A DNA stretch of 9,031 nt from an uncultured Nitrospina sp. (GTDB taxonomy: Bacteria > Nitrospinota > Nitrospinia > Nitrospinales > VA-1). The notes under the pieces were generated by a model. It had not been told where the DNA came from. It saw nothing but the letters and a program-made list of their open reading frames with translations, and searched no databases. Positions 5,348 to 9,031 of the stretch are shown in pieces. Position numbers and translations under genes: made by a program. The DNA is taken from positions 1-9,031 of the forward strand of contig CAJWOD010000047.1 of the NCBI GenBank assembly GCA_913044145.1, written 5' to 3'. Position 1 is the first letter of the stretch, and the number at the start of each line of letters is the position of its first letter.

Positions 5348-7456
5348 CTATTCCCTCCTGATCATCCAACTTTCCAGAAGAAGAATTGCCACAACAAGCA
5401 GAAATAAAGGGGTTGTGAGCAACATTCCCCCAGCAGATGGCAGATTTGATCCATTTAACTCTGGACTTTTTATCGTAACCTTAAGATTGGGTAGAAAAGT
5501 TTTAATATTTTCCTCAGAAATTTTTTGTGGTGAAGATTCTTTAGTATCAACATTTATTGTGAAAGTGCCGATCGGTTGAGATCCTAATGGAAGTTTTGAA
5601 ATAGTTTTTTGTGTGTGTTTTTCGGGCAATTCAAAAACTCGATAAATACCTGGGGTCTGGGTTTTTTTGAAGGTAGCCTGACCATCTGCAGTCGTTATTA
5701 AATGGAGATTGCCCTTTGGGGTTTCGACCACCCATTGATCTTGGTCTTTATTTTGGTGATAGGGTTCCCCTACCAAAAGGTTTTGGTGAACAATATTTTC
5801 AAGTCCTCGCGCCGCATACTGGGTCCATCTTTGTATCCACGGAAGAAAAGTTGGTTGAATAGGAAAATCATTCCATTCTCGATCTAAAGAACTGAGAAAA
5901 AGTATGATTTTCCCTTTGCCAGAGTCGGTTTCAATAACTGCTGGGTTTTGATTGGTGAACCAGTTGGCTACTTTAAAATTTTTTCCATCTCTAGCCTGAA
6001 TTGTATAAATTGAATGGAAAGAAATTTCTTTCATTTCCTCAATGGCTTGGGCAGAAAATGCCCGCATAACTGGATGTTCAGTACTTCTAAATAATAGATG
6101 GGTCTTTTCAATATTTTGTATTGCCTTTAGGGTAATTGGTAAGAGATTGCCAAGTTTTTCATTATAATATTTTGCATCTATTTGATTGCCCATACCAAAT
6201 ATTAATGCTCCACCGCGCAAAACATAACTTTCAAGTTCCAGTTCATAACCTATAGGAAGTTCTCGTACGTTAGCGAGGATGACTACGGCAAAATCTGATA
6301 GTTTCCTTAATGGAAGTTCGGCTAGAGTCGAGATAGTGGGATCAATATGAGAAGCGGACACAGAAAATGGATTGAGAGCTCGTTCGAGATAAAAAGATTC
6401 GCTTTGATGTGAAACAGTACCAGGATCTCCGTCTACAACAAGAACCTTAATGTTTTGGTTGGGATGATGGGAAAAATAGCGTCTGCTGTCTGTTGGTAAA
6501 ACGTCATCTCCTACTTTAATTTGTCCTTGTATAGGATCTCCTTTACGTAATGGAATGGAAAACTCTTCGGAGATTGTTTGTCCAGCTGAAATGTCTAATA
6601 GGATTTCTTTTTCTAATTCTTTATCAACAAGCAATGAAACAGGTAAGCGTTGATTTTCATTTGAGTAATTTTTAATAGTTGATCTTATTTTTAAGATGGG
6701 GCTACGTGCTAAAAATTCCTGATGGGTCTGAACGCTTTCTACTGCTATTTCGTTTCTTTTGAAAGATAAGGAGGAAAAATTATAAATTTGTAGAGGTGTG
6801 TTTGGCAAGGTTCCTATTTCAGAAAAAACTTCTTCATCCCACCCATTTTTATCTAGATCGGTCAATATAATAAGTTTTTTTTCCTTGTTGTTTGCGTTTT
6901 TTAGCAGATTGGCTGCTTTTACTAGGGTGTGACCCATGTCCGTTGTTTGGTATGAGGGTTTTAGGTTTTTAACGAATTTGTCAAAGCTGTCCTTTTGTTT
7001 TATCCATCCCTGAGAGATATGGGCTGGTTGGGATGCGAGAACCAAGCTGAATTCACTTCCATCAGGGATTTGGGTTAAAAGTTTTGATAAGAATTGAGTT
7101 GCTAGATCAAAAAGAGTTTTCTCTTTTACCTGGGTTCTCATGCTAAAGGAGTTATCGACAATAAATACATAAGAAGTAGGCGAATTATTGCGTAAAACTT
7201 CTGAGTTCCCCAAAGATAAAAACGGGTTTGCCAAAGCAAGGCTAAACAGAGCAATACCCAGACATCGAAGAAAGAGTAACAATAGACGATTTGGGCTAGA
7301 CGTTTTTACCGATCGTTTTTGTGATTGAAAAAGCAAATAGACCGCAGAAAAACGCACATGCTTTTGTTGTCGGCGTGTTAATAAATGAATCAAAATGGGT
7401 ACAGAAACCCCAAATAAACCAAATAAAAAAAAGGGTGAGGAAAAATTGAGGCTCAT
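5348..7456 (-). CDS. BatA-like membrane protein with vWA and amidotransferase-like domains
   Basis: A 702-residue membrane protein. Residues 1-80 match the N-terminal double-transmembrane domain of BatA-type proteins: helix about 8-26, then LLTRRQQKHVRFSAVYLL, then helix about 57-79 ending ALANPFL. A von Willebrand A domain follows (about 95-230) with a complete metal site: Asp101, Ser103, Ser105 (DNSFS), Thr172 and Asp200 (LTDLD). Residues about 235-330 look like a beta-sandwich. Residues about 336-445 (VLVVDGDPG, then YVLRGGALIFGMG) resemble the class I glutamine amidotransferase-like domain found in such proteins, probably non-catalytic. A third helix (about 677-697) is followed by a short basic tail, so most of the protein is extracytoplasmic. 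Its ATG overlaps the DUF58 stop as ATGA with no ribosome binding site, implying translational coupling. The family is linked to envelope stress and MoxR chaperones; the exact role is unknown. Confidence 0.9.
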   Translation of the reverse strand: MSLNFSSPFFLFGLFGVSVPILIHLLTRRQQKHVRFSAVYLLFQSQKRSVKTSSPNRLLLLFLRCLGIALFSLALANPFLSLGNSEVLRNNSPTSYVFIVDNSFSMRTQVKEKTLFDLATQFLSKLLTQIPDGSEFSLVLASQPAHISQGWIKQKDSFDKFVKNLKPSYQTTDMGHTLVKAANLLKNANNKEKKLIILTDLDKNGWDEEVFSEIGTLPNTPLQIYNFSSLSFKRNEIAVESVQTHQEFLARSPILKIRSTIKNYSNENQRLPVSLLVDKELEKEILLDISAGQTISEEFSIPLRKGDPIQGQIKVGDDVLPTDSRRYFSHHPNQNIKVLVVDGDPGTVSHQSESFYLERALNPFSVSASHIDPTISTLAELPLRKLSDFAVVILANVRELPIGYELELESYVLRGGALIFGMGNQIDAKYYNEKLGNLLPITLKAIQNIEKTHLLFRSTEHPVMRAFSAQAIEEMKEISFHSIYTIQARDGKNFKVANWFTNQNPAVIETDSGKGKIILFLSSLDREWNDFPIQPTFLPWIQRWTQYAARGLENIVHQNLLVGEPYHQNKDQDQWVVETPKGNLHLITTADGQATFKKTQTPGIYRVFELPEKHTQKTISKLPLGSQPIGTFTINVDTKESSPQKISEENIKTFLPNLKVTIKSPELNGSNLPSAGGMLLTTPLFLLVVAILLLESWMIRRE

Positions 7457-8361
7457 ATTTTTATCAAGCTTTTTCGTTTTATAAGATAATAGCTTAGAGA
7501 TTGCTGTAAAGGGATAGAGGTATCCATTAGCGCATAATCAACGCCAAGTCCGTTACTGATATTTTTCAAAGTATCGATTTGTTCTTGAATAGCTTTCTGA
7601 TATCTTTCGCGAACATCTATTGGGTTAAGTCCTACCGTAGGGTCATCCTCAAGTGATTCAAATACCGTATCCCCCTCAAAAGGTAAATTCAATTCATCGG
7701 GGTGCAAAACATGAAAAAGGATAACTTCTAGCCCTCTGGACCGTAGTAGTTTTAAACTTTTTTGGATGTCCTGATCCCTAGTCAGAAAGTCAGAAATCAG
7801 AATTAACATGCCTCGGCCTTGCAGGCGTTCGGTTAACCTTGCGAGAACATCCTCAATTTGAGTTACTCCTTCAGCGGAAAGGGTTGAAAGCCCATGTAGG
7901 ATATGTTGTAAATGTGAAGGTTTAGAGCGAGGTGGTATATGTTGAACGACTTGATCGTTGAAGGAAGTCAACCCAACTGCATCAAATTGTTTCAAGAATA
8001 AATAGGATAAACCAGCAACTAAATTACATGCATAGTCGAGTTTTGACTCTCCTTGATTGGTTGGGGACTGGTAAGCCATAGATCCGCTGGCATCCAATAG
8101 AATTGTACATTTAAGGTTAGTGGATTGCTCAAACTGTTTGACATGGTATTTGTCAGTTTTTCCTGCCACTTTCCAATCAATATGACGGATTTCATCGCCA
8201 GGCGAATAATCTTTGTATTCTGCAAATTCCACGCTTGATCCTTTGTGCCGGCTTCGGTGTTGGCCTGTGAGTATACCGTCTACCAAATTCATCGCCGTAA
8301 TTTTTAGTGAAGAAATGCGGGTAAGGACCTGCGGGTCATAATTCTGTGATACTTCATCCAT
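7453..8361 (-). CDS. DUF58 / von Willebrand A domain protein
   Basis: A 302-residue soluble protein of the DUF58 family, close to the usual length of its shorter, membrane-free members. The defining motif spans residues about 35-80: HRSRHKGSSVEFAEYKDY, SPGDEIRHIDWKVAGKTD, and KQFEQ. The overlapping von Willebrand A fold has a full metal site: Asp90, Ser92, Ser94 (DASGS), Thr167 and Asp191 (ISDF). DUF58 proteins normally work with a MoxR AAA+ ATPase and BatA/BatB membrane proteins in folding or activating client complexes. Here the BatA-like gene follows directly with a 4-bp ATGA overlap, but no moxR precedes; instead a leucine-rich-repeat gene diverges 206 bp away. No Shine-Dalgarno sequence is seen before the ATG. 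Confidence 0.93.
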   Translation of the reverse strand: MDEVSQNYDPQVLTRISSLKITAMNLVDGILTGQHRSRHKGSSVEFAEYKDYSPGDEIRHIDWKVAGKTDKYHVKQFEQSTNLKCTILLDASGSMAYQSPTNQGESKLDYACNLVAGLSYLFLKQFDAVGLTSFNDQVVQHIPPRSKPSHLQHILHGLSTLSAEGVTQIEDVLARLTERLQGRGMLILISDFLTRDQDIQKSLKLLRSRGLEVILFHVLHPDELNLPFEGDTVFESLEDDPTVGLNPIDVRERYQKAIQEQIDTLKNISNGLGVDYALMDTSIPLQQSLSYYLIKRKSLIKI

Positions 8362-8428
8362 AGTTTTTTAAATTAAAGGAAGTTAAACTCTAGTCATTGT
8401 CTCATAAATTTTTAAGAGGACAAAAACC

Positions 8429-8457
8429 TATAAATCCAGTTTTCAGCTTTTTCTCAA
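8429..8457 (-). promoter_or_regulatory. possible promoter of the DUF58/BatA-like operon
   Basis: On the minus strand TTGAGA (8457-8452, 5 of 6) stands 17 bp before TTTATA (8434-8429, only 3 of 6). The -35 overlaps the palindrome at 8455-8469. The leader to the ATG at 8361 would be about 60 bases. Weak -10, so tentative. Confidence 0.28.
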
Positions 8458-8469
8458 GGTGTAACCTTG
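8455..8469. repeat. 15-bp palindrome in the divergent promoter region
   Basis: CAAGGT-GTA-ACCTTG is a perfect inverted repeat with a 3-base centre. It ends 7 bp before the -35 of the leucine-rich-repeat gene promoter and overlaps the candidate -35 of the opposite operon, a position suited to a shared operator. Its CAAGG/CCTTG ends are the same as those of the larger repeat at 5295-5321, though spacing differs. Confidence 0.45.
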
Positions 8470-8476
8470 TAGAGGG

Positions 8477-8504
8477 TTGACATTGGAATGGAGACTTATA
8501 GAAT
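8477..8504 (+). promoter_or_regulatory. sigma70-type promoter of the leucine-rich-repeat gene
   Basis: Exact TTGACA (8477-8482), a 16-bp spacer and TAGAAT (8499-8504, 5 of 6) form the best promoter match in the window. Transcription would start near 8511, leaving a leader of about 57 bases that contains AAAAGGA (8551-8557) before the ATG. Confidence 0.65.
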
Positions 8505-8567
8505 GACTCTTTCTTTTTAAAAATTAGGAAGAAGTAAAATCCGAAAAGCCAAAAGGACTTAAATAGA

Positions 8568-9031
8568 ATGAATAAGCCATTTAATGATGAGCCTGTTGAC
8601 GTTCTGGTAAAGAAGTATTTAGCAAAAAATGGAACCGTACTTGATTTACGCATAAAATACATCGGTGATGTAGGCGTCGACTTTTTAGCGAAATGCCCGG
8701 ACTTGGTTGACCTTGAAGTTCTCAATCTGGAGAGAAACGAAATTACCGATAAAGGTATTCAGTCTCTTGCCAATTCAACTATTATCACCAACCTAAAAGA
8801 GTTGTACTTAGAACGTAACGATGTGGGTGATGCTGGGGCTGCCGCTATTGCCAACTCTGCTAATTTTTCATATTTGAATTTCATCAATTTTTGGAAAAAC
8901 AAGGTTGGAGCAGAGGGTGCTAAGGCGATCGCTTCTTCTACTAACCTTGTTAACCTTAAGAATCTCGATCTTGCGCAAAATCAAATAGGGGATGAAGGTG
9001 CGAAAGCACTAGCAGAAACCAGTACCCTTGC
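8568..9031 (+). CDS. leucine-rich-repeat protein, ribonuclease-inhibitor type, 3' end cut by window
   Basis: An open frame of 154 codons runs off the window end with no stop. From residue 22 it is made of leucine-rich repeats with an exact 27-residue period (units begin at residues 22, 49, 76, 103 and 130). The unit is LxxLxLxxNxIGDEGAxALA, as in LERNDVGDAGAAAIA and LAQNQIGDEGAKALA, which is the ribonuclease-inhibitor-like class forming an alpha/beta horseshoe for protein binding. There is no signal peptide or membrane helix at the N-terminus (MNKPFNDEPVDVLVKKYLAK is charged), so it is probably cytosolic. The ATG is preceded by AAAAGGA at 10 bases, and an in-frame TAA lies upstream at 8535. 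The promoter is at 8477-8504. The partner is unknown; the gene diverges from the DUF58/BatA-like pair. Confidence 0.85.
   Translation, partial: MNKPFNDEPVDVLVKKYLAKNGTVLDLRIKYIGDVGVDFLAKCPDLVDLEVLNLERNEITDKGIQSLANSTIITNLKELYLERNDVGDAGAAAIANSANFSYLNFINFWKNKVGAEGAKAIASSTNLVNLKNLDLAQNQIGDEGAKALAETSTL

Noticed and set aside
8402..8725. Minus-strand open frame of 107 residues overlapping the start of the LRR gene
   Set aside because: It is antisense to a clear leucine-rich-repeat frame and spans its promoter; composition is Lys/Phe/Ser-rich with no recognisable motif.

Overview
The window is about 9 kb of AT-rich bacterial chromosome with nine protein genes and no RNA genes, insertion sequences or CRISPR arrays that I can see. 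The SufS/SufU pair alone would fit many phyla. The exported TPR plus sulfatase-modifying-factor protein, the DUF58/BatA-like pair and the ribonuclease-inhibitor-type leucine-rich repeats suggest a free-living Gram-negative environmental bacterium. Something like Nitrospinota is possible, but this is a low-confidence guess from gene style, not from a marker gene.

Left part, plus strand (1-2049): the 3' part of a group II cysteine desulfurase gene (sufS), then sufU, then a GTG-started flavin reductase-like gene with a strong ribosome binding site. SufS and SufU form a zinc-dependent sulfur-transfer pair. The sequence supports this directly: SufS keeps the histidine that swaps onto the SufU zinc, and SufU keeps its three cysteines and one aspartate.

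Middle part, minus strand (2043-8361), read from right to left: a DUF58 von Willebrand A protein; a BatA-like membrane protein with von Willebrand A and amidotransferase-like domains, coupled to it by an ATGA overlap; a 92-residue cysteine-containing protein of unknown function; a large exported fusion of transglutaminase-like, TPR and SUMF1/FGE-like domains; and a small two-helix membrane protein. Each of the two gaps around the 92-residue gene holds a perfect 9-bp inverted repeat close to or over a promoter-like sequence, so this strand is probably several transcription units. The usual MoxR ATPase partner of DUF58/BatA proteins is not here.

Right end (8362-9031): a 206-bp divergent intergenic region with a good sigma70-type promoter (TTGACA, 16-bp spacer, TAGAAT) and a small palindrome just upstream of it. 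This drives a leucine-rich-repeat gene with an exact 27-residue period, cut by the window end.

The most unusual items are the three-domain exported protein, whose SUMF1-like domain lacks the catalytic cysteine pair of true formylglycine-generating enzymes, and the DUF58/BatA-like pair without a MoxR gene. Whether these belong to one envelope-associated system is inference from proximity and strand only.
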